From contig NC_049985.1 of assembly GCF_000003815.2 (NCBI RefSeq), positions 8,354,814 through 8,418,813 of the forward strand: 64,000 nucleotides of DNA. Direction: 5' to 3'. Below, one piece after another: positions 44,637-58,400 of the stretch. The DNA is from Branchiostoma floridae. Taxonomy: Eukaryota; Chordata; Leptocardii; Amphioxiformes; Branchiostomatidae. The position numbers and the translations under genes are program-made. The notes under the pieces were generated by a model. It did not search any database. It saw only the letters and a program-made list of their open reading frames with translations, and had not been told where the DNA came from. Each line of letters opens with the position of its first letter. Within the stretch, counting starts at the first letter, position 1.

Positions 44637-45603
44637 CCTGAAACTAATGTCTTTTATATCTTAGAATGACATTTCTTATTCTTGTTAAAAAAGAAGATAT
44701 TAACACGAAAACATCAGAGCTGCCAATATGATACTGCATACATGTATAATCCCTGGTATGCTGTAACAGTACAATGTGTTATCTCAACAGGCCTACAATA
44801 TAAGTATTATTAAGATGCATTGATGAAGGTTAGACACCTAGGTAGAATATTACATAATACAAAAGAACTGGATAAAACAAAAACAGATAGCTTCCACAAT
44901 TATCAGTGGCATCACTGACAGGAAACATCATGAAGCTGTGAAAAACAAAGCGGTTACATTTTTGTATTTGCACAAGAAAGTCAACAGGAAATAATCTTAG
45001 CAGGACAAAAGAAAAAATTGCATAGACTGTTCACTTTTAAATTAACAAATTTCACACACACTCACCATTAAAAAGTCAGAGGTAACATTGATAACATTGT
45101 CTTATCATGCATAATTATTATAATCTAGTATATTGTGTTTTTGAACACATATCAATAATTTTCATTAATTTTGATAACAGATTATAGTTGATAATGGCAC
45201 CATAAAATTTGAGCGCCTTTACATACAGCAGAAACATTAGATGGTCCTTTATATTCTGGATATATCAGGGCATTGCTGTTGTATGGCCCATGGTCTCTAA
45301 TGCCATGTAACCCTGAAAAATTACAAAATGATCAAGAACTGTATTTCCTGATGCACACTTGTACATTGGTTTCAAAAGATCTTTACACATCTATATTCAT
45401 GGCAACACAAACATACAGTCAGCAAAGTCAATTCAAAGACTGACAAAGTGAGACCAGAGCAACATACTGGTACATTGTAGTTCTTTGTGGAGAGTTTATG
45501 TAACCACTGAGAGACCCGATATCCAATGATCTATTTCATCTCTCAAATTGTTTAATTGAGTTCTATTCTGTACAATTTCCACAGTGAGAAGTCAGACTGT
45601 GTA

Positions 45604-48600
45604 CTATACAATGTTGACCCGTGCGCTCATGAACTCCACCTCTACTTCAGACAGAGGTTTCTTCATGTGGAAGTACTCCATACAGTTGTCCTTCATCGTT
45701 CTCATGAAGGGGTTGTAGAAGCGCCCGTTGCCATCCTTCAGGTACTCGTATCGCTTCATGTTCAGCCTCTCATTTGTGGTGATGTTCATAGCAACCATAT
45801 ACCACTGGTGGGCAAATAATGGGCAATGTCAAAGTAGAAAAAAAAAATGAACAGTTTACTCCATTCAATGGCAATTGAATTTCTACAGCTGGGCAAAAAT
45901 TTGAAGATTTACTTCTATAGGTTTCAAGTGCCATCCATCACTCTTCGTTAGCGTCACTAGAATAATTGAGTACAAATAGATTTGCTGAAAATAAAGCTGA
46001 TCCTGAGTTAGCTTACAGGTGTGCCCTATATGACAGGCTATCATCCTCATATAGGACAGTTCAGCCATAGCCAATGCATTGACAGAAGGAGGCAATATAG
46101 TAGTTTGAAACCACTGTCACTGAAACATACGTAATATACATGTATTCACAATATAGCAGTTTGAAGCCACTGTCACTGAAACATACGTAATTAATATATT
46201 CACAATATAGCAGTTTGAAGCCACTGTTCATTAAGTTGATATCTCTAAATACCGGGTCCCTTGTTTTGAACATAATGGATATACATTACCCTGCGTATAA
46301 AGGTGAACTAGCATTACCTACATAAGAAAAGCAGTCTCACACTTAGCTAAACATGTATTGGTAAGGAGGATGCCATACTTACAGCCATGCCAGAGACAGC
46401 TAAGGCAATAAAGCTGAAAAACACCAACTCCAGAAACCCAATGAGCATGAGGATGTCCCAGCCCTGCTCGCTCAGTACCCCCCACACAAGGTAGATGCTG
46501 ATCCACATGACTGTCAGTGTGGAGGTGACGAAGCACAAGAAAGCCCCTCTGGTACAGGGATGAACATTAGGATAAGATGTCAATTCTATAAATCTATGCT
46601 ACGATGTGCACACTTTGCATTCAATATGTGCACTTGGCATTTCATGAATGCAATCTAAATTTGCTATACGTGATCTTCATATACTAGAAGTGAGTGCATT
46701 CTGCATATAGTGTGTGCTGTCTACATTCAACATATGTAATATCCATTCAATGTGTACAATCTGCATGCAGTGTATACATTTTGAATGTGTGGTGTTTCAC
46801 TCACATGTTAAATCTACAAAATGTACATCCCATCAAAGATAGCCAAAAATTTCACTACATCAGGATTGAGGATTACCGATATTGTAGAAAGGTTGTTAGA
46901 GAGGCCATATTTACCTATTCCTGAAGCCCACACAGTTATAGATGTAGGGGCAGTGATGGTCGAAGCAGTCCACACAGCGGTTACAGACGCGGCAGTGCTT
47001 GCTGCGGAGAGGTTTGACCAGGCGACACGTATGACACAGACGGGTGAGAGGATTGGCTCCTGCCTGCCACTCATCAAAATGGGCAGCCTACAACATGAGG
47101 GAAGGACAAGAACTTGGAATGGTTACCAATAAAACTTTTCATACTTGCTCAACTTTTGTTTCTCATTAAGGACAGGCACCACCCAATGCTAATGAAGATC
47201 ACTTGTATAATCTAAATCAAGTATAAAAATTAAAAGTCATGTAAGTTACACCATGGTTACACCATCAATGTTGCAAAACATGATACTATTTCAGAAATAT
47301 TTCACCTTAGAAGATGACGTAATTACATCTTTATCAATTTTGAATGAACCAAAGCTAATGGAAAATGATGTGTATGTAAAATTCATGTTCTATCTGGATC
47401 CAAGCTGCACAATTCAGCGCTGCCAGCAAGCTTTTTATCCTTTGCGGAACCAAATCAAATCAAAGTACTAGTACCACAAGGACACTTTGACAGTAGAACA
47501 TTCAACCCTGGTACCTGTCTGATGGAGTTGTGGTACTCCTCGGTATCCCTTGGCAGGTACCCAGGTTCTGTGGTGGAAGCCTTGTACAGGAAGTACCACA
47601 TCAGACAGTTGTCCAGGAAGAAGAGCAGGTGTAGAGCCTGCATTTCCTGTAGAGTGTAGGGGATGACCTGGGACATACACAGATAAGGGGATAAAAATTC
47701 AGAGTAGGCACTGTCTGGCAGAACGTGTTAAAACTGCTCTGCAGAAAAACACACACAATACACAAACACATTGACACACACACACACACTCATGCATGCA
47801 CACATATGCACACAGACACAAAGATACACACATATACACAGTTATACACATTCACACCACAGAATACACACTTACTCCCTAACACTTTAATCCAGCTGCC
47901 CAACATAAACATAGAATACACACATGTGCCTCCTCTGACCAAAAAAAATTTCATTTGTTTGCCACTCTTATAATAGCTGTCTTAAATTAAAGCATTTCCA
48001 GTATGCCATGAAAGGTGTTACCTTGAATATATACATTGGATAGCCCCAGAAGAGAACACTACAGATGAAGAAGAGTAAGGCACCCTTGCTGTTGCCTGGA
48101 GGTCCCCACAACAGTGTTCTGTAGCAGGGATGGGAAAAAGATTATTTTACCAAACTGACTAGTTTCTTTCTACATTATGAAAAAACACAGTTATTTTCCA
48201 GCTACAACTTTGGTAATCTGCAATCAGAGTGTCTGGCATCCATTTTCATTATACATTTGGCCCATGCCATTTATCAATTTGGATATTGAATATTTATCAC
48301 AAGCAGCATCGAACTTGCCACTTAAATCCAGCTACCATGCCACTACAGAGAGCCATGCTACTTAGAGCTCAGAGAAACTTCTACAATTTTGTACAGACAC
48401 TACAAATCTAATAACACGACTCAATGATGACAATGACAATGATGCCTTGGACCTGATGCCTTGGACCTGCAAAGTTGCATGTTTCCTAATTTTTGTACAC
48501 ATGAATTAAGTTTTTAATCTGCAAAGTAACTCCAAATCGCAAGGTAAACGTTGACTTACGACCAGTCAAATTTTGGCATGGACCCGAGTATGGTCCTCTT

Positions 48601-51062
48601 CCTCTCCAGCCTATTCTTCAGATATGCCTCGATGCTGTGGTGTTTCCTTCCAATGGCCAGCATCAGGGGAGTCTTACCGTTCTTATCCTCCAGGTCCACC
48701 TCTACATCATCCTTTAAAAGAAAAGGGAGAACAATTGTAGGCAAAACAACATGTACATGTCTACAGGTATATATTCTAGGGATCCAAATGTTCCATGCTA
48801 AATTGTTAATGGCATTTGGGTTTTCTGTGCATGAAAAATTTGCTGGTGAAGTTTGGAAGTGGGGAAAGTTTGAGCATTTAAACTGTGCACAATAAAAGGT
48901 AGGTCTAAAAAGGCTGGTGAAAAATGTGACCCAGCAATATAAATTTCCACCTGTTACCTGAATACTTTGCTTCCAAAACATGTATAGGTTTATTTGCATA
49001 TCTTATCCAATATCATACATATGAAACCTGAACAATTCAAAATTCTTAGATTTGTCAAATCTTTATGGGAATACTTTATGATAAGGTTTTGTATTGTAAC
49101 ATGTAAGAGGGTAAAATCGGTTACCAAGGTTCAAGAAATCAAATTGAGATAGCCTAAAATCTTTTCAGGTTCTGTATGACATGTACATGTACCTCCTCTA
49201 CAAGTTCTTTGACAATGTTCAGGTTGCCGTTGATACAGGCGAGATGGAGGGGTGTCTGTCCATAGTTGTCTCTCTGTCTGGGGTTGAAGCCTGAGAAGAT
49301 CAGCAGTCTCACAAGTTCAGCTTGGCCTGGGACAAAGAAAAGCAAACAAATTTACTGAATTATTGGACAGAAAGCACCATAAATATTCACATGTATAATT
49401 TTTTTCTACCATTATCATAAAACTAATATCCAGGTCTATGGAAATAAAATCACAAGCAATATTATAAAATAAAATGTCAGTTATTGAAGTAAGATAATTG
49501 GAGCAGCTTTACAAGTACAATTATGTCTCCAACAGATATTTTCAAATGTATGGCCTTGTACAATGGCCAACAACTTACAATCAAAGTAGTGCAAACTTAT
49601 TACTTTAGTCTCGGTTTGGGAGATAAAATTAAAAGTTCTTCCTGCTACACACACAGAGAACATTACTATGAGAGATGTTGATGGTACTTTAAGTAATACT
49701 ACAGTTGAGAGGAATAAAGTCATTACCTTTAAAACATGCCCAGTGCAGAGCATTGTCCCCTTCATGGTCCAGCATCTGTAAGCGTGCACCCTTGCTCATC
49801 AGGTATGCAGCGACTATAGTCTGTCCATACTGACAAGCCAGAATGAGTGGCGTACACCCCTTACTGTCGGGGGTGTCTATCGGCACGCCCTGCTGTAACA
49901 ACAGGTCCACGATCCCGACATGGCCGCGCACACACGCCCAGTGGATGGGGCGTGGTCCCAGCTTGTTCTCGCTCTGCTTGTCCAGCGGCGCCTTGCAGTC
50001 GATGAAGTATCGTACGACGGCGGTGTGTCCGCCCAGGGCTGCCCAGTGCAGCGGGGTGTGGCCTTTCTCATCACAGGTGTGTAGCACTGCCGTGCCCAGG
50101 TGTTCTATAAACTCCTGACAAGGAATCAGCATACTGGAAGAGAGGCAGGTCAATGATAGTAAGATTCAAACATGTTTACATACATAACTTCTACAGTTCT
50201 ATAGCTTAATTTAACTTAACTTTAATACAGGAGTGTGTGCTGTGTAGTATGGGATAACTTTATCTTTTACAATCATTGGAGGCTTTTACAATCATTGGAG
50301 GAATCTCTGATGTCTAAACATTCTTTAATATATTTTACATAAATGATGTTGTACTTTGAGAGTTTCTTAAAACCCAGCTACCCTGAAACCTGGGCTGAAA
50401 ATAGAAAGGAGCATCCGGCTCGGACATGGTCATGAGAGATAAGCTTAATGCGCTGGGGTCAATGAGCTGCATATTACTACAAATGTAGTAAGAAAGAGGT
50501 GCGTGAAGACCTGTAGTTATTTCCCTAGGTTTTAGACTAAATCACACATTGCATCTGATAAACTACAACTGTTATGCATGTTTGTACCTGTAAACTAGAC
50601 CTTGAAGTTAAAATTTATGTACCAGAAGCCCAGGTTGTGTACCTAACACAGTAATATCAACTTAATCAAGCACAATTTACAGTGTAACTGTAAGCATAAC
50701 GTTAGATCACATTGAACACAGTCCATACGACAGCGATAGAACCGGCTTAGCTTTGTGGCATATATTTATAAGACTTAGGTCTAGACGCCAAGCCCAAAAT
50801 CCTAGTACATGTACAAGCCTTGTACTTCTACATCTAGCTCATGGATCTGGACACACCTCGCAAGCCGCCCCCCTCCCACCCACAAAGTCCTCTCCAAATA
50901 TCATACTACATACCCAAGTTTGGCGGCATAAAAGATGTCCACGGGTTCCACCTTGCCATCCTTACACTGCACGGCCCCACAGCACGGCTCCTTGTCGCCA
51001 TGACCGCTGCCGGTGTCGTGGCCATGGGAACTTGATGTTGTGGAAGAGTCCACCGTCGCCAT
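45604..51062 (-). CDS. Ankyrin-repeat DHHC palmitoyltransferase (ZDHHC13/17, AKR1/TIP1 type)
   Basis: Nine exons in phase give 543 aa: 50914-51062, 49727-50133, 49193-49326, 48560-48711, 48022-48118, 47515-47667, 46915-47087, 46383-46548 and 45604-45804. About six ankyrin repeats fill residues ~70-265 ([45 protein letters not shown]). Two membrane helices, the cysteine-rich DHHC domain, and two more helices follow. The catalytic DHHC is at about residues 407-410 ([15 protein letters not shown]). After the last helix come the TTxE motif (TTNE) and a PaCCT-like NPF...NCMEYF. The enzyme would S-acylate cytoplasmic cysteines at Golgi or vesicle membranes, with the ankyrin domain recruiting substrates. 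It is shorter than human ZDHHC17 (632 aa). The C-terminus looks more TIP1/AKR1-like than vertebrate HIP14, so no symbol is given. Confidence 0.93.
46092..46228. repeat. Three tandem ~55-bp units in a DHHC-gene intron
   Basis: CAATATAG(T/C)AGTTTGAA(A/G)CC plus ACTGTCACTGAAACATACG recurs three times; the last copy is truncated. Confidence 0.8.
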
Positions 51063-53800
51063 CTTGGGTCTCGCTCGTATTACGCATGCGTGTTGTTTGT
51101 TCTTCAAATTTCCCGCTCAGGACAGGTGTTGCTGTTGTTGTTGTTGCCAGGTGCTAACTTTAAACATATGGTGTCGTTTTTCCGCCATTAAAGTTATCTT
51201 CTTGGTAACGTTAGACATGTTTAACTTAGTATACAACCCGATCCCGACATTCTACCAAACATCATTGTTTAATATCACTAGTACTTTGCAGTCGACGCAA
51301 TTTTGAAAATCTGCAAGTGTGTTCATAGGTGAGAGGGGGAAAGTATTATAAAGGTCAGTTGGACGAGAGATGAATACAGTTGACCTGTTAACATTTATCT
51401 ATGTTTGTCTATTATAGACTTATAGATATCATCTTTAGCTGCACAAAAGTCTCTTTCAGAATTTGTGAAATTTTGTGTTGTTGCTATCAAAGTTTCTACG
51501 TTACAATTCTGTGATGTTATCATCATTATGTTATCTTAGGGTGACGTTTCCGATCCGGGGCTCGACCGAGCGGAAATTAAAAGTTTATTCAGATGATCAT
51601 ATCAAGTATGCACATCTTATGCTAATTGCCATTTCTTATGTCTTGTGTGTTTTGTTTTTATTTGTTGTTGTTGTTGTTGTCCTCGTTTAACGTCTATTAT
51701 TTCGCTAGACGTGGCCTCTTGGTGCTGATGTGTATTTTATATCATATTCTTTCTTCCTACAAACTCACGGTCCGACCGCGTGCCGATTTGGAAATGCGGC
51801 CCTGAATGATGCTAGCCTGGTCTGGAAGAATTATGCCCAGACCTAGTCTGTACCATGTACCAGGCTACAGAATGATCCAGAATTGCTGACAAATCTTGCG
51901 TGATTGAAGCATTCCTTTAGACCTTTGCTATTTGCTAAAAGCATTTGGACTTTGCCTGTATGAAAGCTCATTACCTTTCGTCGGTATTTTTCTTACACAA
52001 TATAGTCCTCCCTGAAAAGATCGATCCAATAGCACCACTTACTAGTACGAAGTATCTCGGCCAAAAATAGAAATGCACACAAAGCGTAGAAATGAAAAAA
52101 AAGACGGACACCCCTTATTGGTTGAGTTGCTCAATTTGACTGACAGCTGGGAGAGGCCTATATTACCTGCGTCAATAAGACGGCTCACGGTTTAAACTGC
52201 GCCTACTCGAAGCCAAAGCTGAATACCCCTAACCTGCAAACGTTTCTTATATAGACCATGGTTTATACATGCAAGTCCAGACGTGTTTGTGTCTCAGGGC
52301 CTTCCACTTTGACATATTACCCTAAATTCATGCGCATGTTAAACCGTGAACCGGCTTATAACCTACTTAACGTTATAAAAAAGTATTGTCAGAAAGTTAC
52401 ACGGAGACTTCCTACAAGAAAGAACGGTTTAATGAGCTTCCATAACATCACACAGACCAGTCTGACAAACTCCTGACGAGGAGAATTCGTCCGTCATTGT
52501 TTGTCAGGAAAGATCTTTATAACATTATGTGTATTTATCGCAACAATTCTTTCTCATCATCGGTCGGTTTACACAATAGAGCAAAGTCCGGTTCGCACAC
52601 AGCACGTATCCCAGCTATGTCAGCACAATGTGTGTTTATTTAACCATCGACCTTTCTAGAACAGTCCGACTTTTACACCTTCCTGACCTTCTTGTGTTGT
52701 GTAGGAGCCAAATTGCTAAATATAGTCCCTACACTACACACCATCTCATAGTACATTACCCATCACTTGACTCATGGTCTACACAACATGTGCATACTAC
52801 AAAATGTGACTTAAGATGTTATTAAAACCGTTAAGGGTGAAATGTTTGCTCTTTTCATGCCCATTATGTAAATATGATTATGAGTCACAGCACGGCACAC
52901 CGGTACACAAACAAGCGCGCGGAATGTGGCCCAGCTCGCTCTCCGTGTTCACAAGCACGGCCCCGACTGTTGGTTCCTCTGTAGTTCCGTCTCCAAACAT
53001 TGCATCAATGAAACTTTTGTTTCCTAAAAAACAGGCTACAGTCGCGCCGCACCATTACACGTTACTTCTAATAAGTTGAGCCACACTCACAAAACGCCAT
53101 GAGCAATGGGCTGAATGGCACTGTGACTACAAGACAAAATAGTTTCACACAACTAAATTGATATATGGCAAAGTTAATCTCCAGGCAGCTGTAGAGAGGC
53201 AAATTCGTCGACATAACGATTTTGCCACCGAACTATCTGCTTGGAGATTATGACAAACTAACTAATACATTGAAATAGCTATCGAGTGGAACACTTTCCA
53301 ACAATCAACTGGGTAGGAATGCGAAAAGTGAAGCAATATATCCCTTCTCATGCCATAGTCGTTTGGTTCTAAGTAAGAGGAAGGTCAGTCCCATGGGGGA
53401 TGTCATGTCCTTCACATGATGAGACAATCAGTCACCTTCGTGACGTCACACCGACTCATCTAATCAGAATTGAGACAAGTATTTAAAACTAATAACAAAC
53501 TACACCCTGATCACGTGAAACCTCTGTATCACGCACCGATACACTGCACTGCAGTGTGGATATAACATCTACATTGCATTGAAAACTGCTTCATTCGTGC
53601 ACTGATTACACAGATCATGTGCATCAAAACGATCTTTCTGCACCATCCTACAAAACCTACAGGATTTGGTTTTGGAAAGAAAGATTCCTTCTTCATTCGT
53701 TTAAGACAGCCAGCTTCATCGTATTGAAGATTCTGCTGCCTGTCACGTACGGGTTAACTGCGCTAAGCGGGGAAAGGAGTTTATGCCTGATTAAAGTTTT
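51063..53800. other. Intergenic region, no gene seen
   Basis: It lies between the DHHC gene start and the presumed 3' UTR of the desaturase-family gene. The short open frames lack recognisable motifs and splice context. (GTT)n runs occur near 51130 and 51665. Confidence 0.6.
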
Positions 53801-54221
53801 TTGACTTAAAAGTTTCAAGAGTTGAGAAAGGTGCAACCTCCGCAGAGAGATTGTTGCATTCCCATTGTACGTGGGAAGTATGACTGTTTCCCCAGTCTTC
53901 CCCCGGCCTTCGTCGTATGGAATTATCGAAAAGTAGGATATAGAATGATGTGATGAAGAGAAATCAACATCTCATTAATTACATCATTCTGCATCGTACT
54001 GTGGCAAATACTACAAGTTGCAACAAGAATGATTTCGAATTGATCTGTCCCCTGGCCGGATGGAAGGGGGGGGGGAGGATGCCTTTCGCGGGTTTGTTTT
54101 TCTACATCATTTTGGAGAATACCTGAACTAAACAAGAATCAGTCAAACCAGTAAAACCCTAAAAGCTGTTGCACAATTTTCTGTGCAGAAATGATCGTGG
54201 TTCCGTCAAGAAGTCGTGAGC

Positions 54222-57200
54222 TTATTGTGCCTTGTTCTCCGCCTTCTCCCGCCCGAAGCCGTAGAAGATGTCCTCGCTGTACTCCCTGTCCTTCCTGCGC
54301 ACCGTGCCGTACATCATGTCGATGAACTTGGTGTTCATGCCGAAGTTCACGTGGAAGTAGCTGTGAAATGACAGACAGCGGGATGGTTGTTAGTCGAAGA
54401 GCACTCTGCACTTGTAAGGAGGAATAATTCCCGCTCGATCAATTACTTATTGACCACCTCATTGACATATCAAATAAAAAATCAATCCAACAGTCGCATT
54501 TGTCTTCAGACCTTATTCTTTAGTAGATTTGTGTAGATTTGTATTGCGTCAAGTCTAACCTCTATCGTCGATAGCCCAAATAGTCATTAATCATTTCAGA
54601 AGATAGACCCAGAAATTGTAATGAGCTCAAGATAGACAAAGCTATATTTTTCAAAATTTCAAACGGTGAAAGGAAACACGTCATTTGCAGAATATCGCCG
54701 ACAGAACGTGTTTTCTATAGCTATAGCCTATTTTAAACAATTCTAATTACGAGAAGTTACCGTTTTCTCTTTACATTTTCTTATAACAATATTCACAAAG
54801 GAACCTATTGAGAAAAAGAAAGTAAGAAAAGAAAACAACAAGGAAAAGTAGGAAAAGAAAACTATAACTAATCAGAAAGCAGGGCGTAATTGAAATTGAT
54901 TCGGCCAGCAACTTTCTGCAGCGTAGGTTACGTCATTTAGCAAACTTACAGGTGGTGGTCGTCGTGAAACATGACGTCCTGTTGCCATGGCCACGGTGAC
55001 TCACTGATGATGCCTGAGTGGTCCCTCATGCCGTAGTAGTACGTCCACAGCAGGACGCCTACGTACGAACCTGTTCAGGAAGCAAGTACGTGTAAATATA
55101 TGACATTTTACGTAACTTTTGAATTTCTGGACGATACATAGTCTGTGATGTGCCAAACTGACTGCGCTGGCTGTTATAGTGAGGTTCCTACGACAAATGT
55201 TGTCATCTTCACAGTATCAGAGTATGGCAGGTTTTCCCGATCTTCAATAGTTTGGCGCTTGTCCGACTTGGCGCCTGTCACAACATTGTGAAGTAACCGA
55301 AGGTAAGTACACAACAAAATGAATAGAATAGAAATGTTGCTTTACCGACATGGAGAGGAAAGATGAACATGGGAGCCGCCATGATGCACTGGTTGAGGAG
55401 GAACTCGCACGGATGCATGGCGCTGGCCGTGAAGGCCGTCGGCTGGATGTAGCGGTGGTGCCACTTGTGGATCTTCTTGTACAGCACAGGCATGTGCATG
55501 ATTCTGCACGACAAGAAAACGGAACCTCACTACACATGCAGTACCTAGACATCTACATGGCTCTATCAACAGTAATGTGGTGTTTCCAATCAACATCTGC
55601 TTGGAGAGTAGCAAAATGCTACTTACCGGTGGGACCAGTAGACGGTCCATTCGTTCAGCAGGAACACAAACATGGTAGACAGTACGGTGTAAACAATGCC
55701 GTAGTCCCACAAATTGAAGTACAGCATGCTGTAACCACCGTTCACGATGTAACAGGCGATGGTGCCAGACAGGGTTCCTCCCAGCACCATGTTGAACGAG
55801 CCCAGCATCACAGCGTGGGCCTCGTTCTCCTGAAAATTACATGCGCGTCCGTCAGCGGAGATATATTGGTGTGTTACAAACCGAGAAACATTCATAAACA
55901 CCTTGTCGGTGTTTTTTAAATACTCTCAGATTCATACAATGAGAGTCACAACACAAGTGCCTGTTAAACCAATAAACAAAGTAAGCAGGAACATACTGAT
56001 TGTGTGTGTGGACGTGTAGGGGTGGCTCAACGCAGAATGGTCCTCGCCAGTTCAGTTTTGAACTGGGAGAGGGACCTTCAACCTTCAGACAGCGTGGCTG
56101 CCCCCACACACCAGGTAGTTTGTCGATGACTTCAAGGAGGTTATAACTTAAAATGAATTTACATGTCGTTCAGTACAATATCATGTTAAAAACAGTGTGT
56201 CTGCAGGCTGGTATGTTATGCCAGATTGCAGTCATACCGGCGATACAGATACAGATACAGAAGCTGGTGTATTACACCGAAGAGCAGGTATACCGGCGAT
56301 ACAGAGAAAGATACAGAAGCTGGTGTGTTACACCGAAGAGCAGGTATACCGGCGATACAGAGAAAGATACAGAAGCTGGTGTATTACACCGAAGAGCAGG
56401 NNNNNNNNNNNNNNNNNNNNNNNNNNNNNNNNNNNNNNNNNNNNNNNNNNNNNNNNNNNNNNNNNNNNNNNNNNNNNNNNNNNNNNNNNNNNNNNNNNNN
56501 TACACCGAAGAGCAGGTATACCGGCGATACAGAGAAAGATACAGAAGCTGGTGCGGTGTGTTACGCCGAAAGCCGGTTATACCTGCAATACAGATACAGA
56601 TCCATATGCAGAAGCTGGCGTGTTACACCAAAGATCGGGCATGCTGGATATAGAGATGCAGATACAGACAACGATACAGAATTTGCCTCACTACGCAAGA
56701 AAACGTTTTAGTTTTCTTTGGCGGGATCTAATCTATAACCTCAGCAATGGCGGAAACAGCCAAGCTCAGTCCACTGTTACGTGTATACACGTGCTTCATT
56801 GCTCAGCCAGTCAGCTGTCTATTGTTTTCGTTTTATAAGGACCCCATATATATGATAACGTTAAGGACTGCCTTGTCAGTCAACATACTCCTACCTTAGA
56901 GAGGAACTTGTTGGGTTGACACTTCCACTCCTCTGCCTGGTCCCTCTGTCTGACGTAGTAGTACCAGTGCCAGAAGCCGCCCACGGGGTAGTAGATGATG
57001 AAGGAGCCGGCGATGCCCATCAGGATGAAGAGGTGCAGGTGCTTCATGCCGTGACTCTCCAGGAACTGGTCGAACACGGTGTGCTCCGCCGTTCCGTTCC
57101 CGCTTGGCGCGAGGAAGGACGGCAGGGCTTTGTCTGGGCCATCCTTTCCACGCAGGTAAACCAGCATGATAAGCCAGTCACCTGAACAGTACAAGAAAAT

Positions 57201-58400
57201 GTTAACCCCAATGTAAGAGGTAAAGCAGTCATTATTAATTGAGGTGGGTGACTCATGATGCTTTTTGAATCAGCAAGTGGTCGTGCTATGTGGCTTCCCT
57301 TCCGCTCGCATTTTTAGCAGAGCACGCCGGGGCATCTCTATATACTCGTCTCGAGAAGTTTGTCGGCTTCTTTTACGTGGGGAGGTTTGAGATCGTTTGA
57401 TGCCATCGGCTTTATGTCACAAGTAGACTCTATAAGTGACAAGGGCTTTACCGCGCGCATACAAGGCCGACATTGTGAAGTCGATCGCGAGTGTCAGGAA
57501 GCTATGGTTTCTGGCTTCTGCATTTCGAGTGTCTCACGTTATATGTACTTACATATACATGTGGTCGGTCTGGTACCTTGGGTGATACGGAATACACCGG
57601 GAGGAATTCTCTATTCATCTTTGAAGTGTTTTCATCGAATGTCATCAAGAATCATTTTGCAAGAACACTCCTTGATCGACACTGTCTTTGATTGTCGTGT
57701 TACGTTTTTACCTGCTCGCTAGTTTCATACGTAGACATGACCCTCACCTTACAATTGTAATCAATAAGCATGCAGTATTTGTTCCTATGCGCATGACACC
57801 GAAGTACCCCCATTAAAACCAACACAGTTTGCGTTCGTTAATCGACTGACATACAATCGCTGCTCGAGCCTAAAGCATACTCTGACCTTGAACCCTGGAC
57901 GCTGATATCTTTTAATCACTGTTAAACACGTAACGTTACACATACAGTCACAATTACAATGGCGTGACATTATGAGTCACTCACACCTCACCTTATCTGT
58001 AGGGCGTAATCCAATTTGTGAGTGGATCAAATTTTACAAGCCGAATTAACGCTGTAGTTTTGTAACTACCCTTTCCTCTATCAAATTGAAGAAAGGGTAC
58101 GCCACCCCGTAAAGGGGCGGTATAACATCAACGGTGCTGTAGCACACCGTATGACCATACTACTACTAGTACTAGTACTGCTATTACTACTTTGTACCTA
58201 CTGTACAAAACTGTAGTGTTACGTCTAAAGGCAATCAACCGGTTATGCGAAACAAACAAACAAACAGACGTACCTTTCGCGGCAGCGCCCATGAGCGTGG
58301 TGGCCACGGTACTGACCAGACCAATCAGCATGTTCCTCAGCATGATGAAGAACACCGGAGCGCCCTCCGTGGGGGCCTTCTTCGTCTTTGTTGCAATCAT
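54222..58400 (-). CDS. Fatty acid hydroxylase / sterol desaturase family membrane enzyme
   Basis: Six coding exons in phase give 344 aa: 58274-58400, 56895-57181, 55627-55829, 55346-55503, 54950-55070 and 54222-54360. All three histidine boxes of the di-iron superfamily are present: SHRIMH (HxxxH, residues ~205-209), HKWHH (HxxHH, ~218-222) and HDDHH (HxxHH, ~294-298). Several hydrophobic segments precede and separate them. HPCEFLLNQ and FIFPLH after box 2 resemble lathosterol oxidase/C5-sterol desaturase (SC5D/ERG3). The SC5D-like assignment is only suggestive, and the substrate (sterol or lipid) is unknown. It would act in the ER membrane using oxygen and electrons from cytochrome b5. A strong acceptor 6 nt before the ATG (CCCCCTAG at 58407) implies an upstream non-coding exon. 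Confidence 0.85.
56229..56640. repeat. 56-bp tandem repeat array interrupted by a sequencing gap
   Basis: Units built on CAGGTATACCGGCGATACAG begin at 56229, 56285, 56341 and 56397, exactly 56 bp apart. The array resumes after the gap at 56513, with diverged units to about 56640. It lies in intron 2 of the desaturase-family gene. Confidence 0.9.
56401..56500. other. Assembly gap of exactly 100 N inside the tandem array
   Basis: A round 100-N run is normally a placeholder for unknown length. Because it sits in a 56-bp array, the true copy number is unknown. Confidence 0.95.

Noticed and set aside
55350-55919. 189-codon plus-strand open frame
   Set aside because: It overlaps two real exons of the minus-strand desaturase-family gene in antisense and crosses their splice sites.
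56153-56838. Repetitive open frames around the 100-N gap
   Set aside because: They are frames of the 56-bp tandem array; 56 is not a multiple of 3, so no repeat protein is encoded consistently.
57360-57722. 120-codon plus-strand open frame
   Set aside because: No recognisable motif or splice context, and it lies in an intron of the minus-strand gene.
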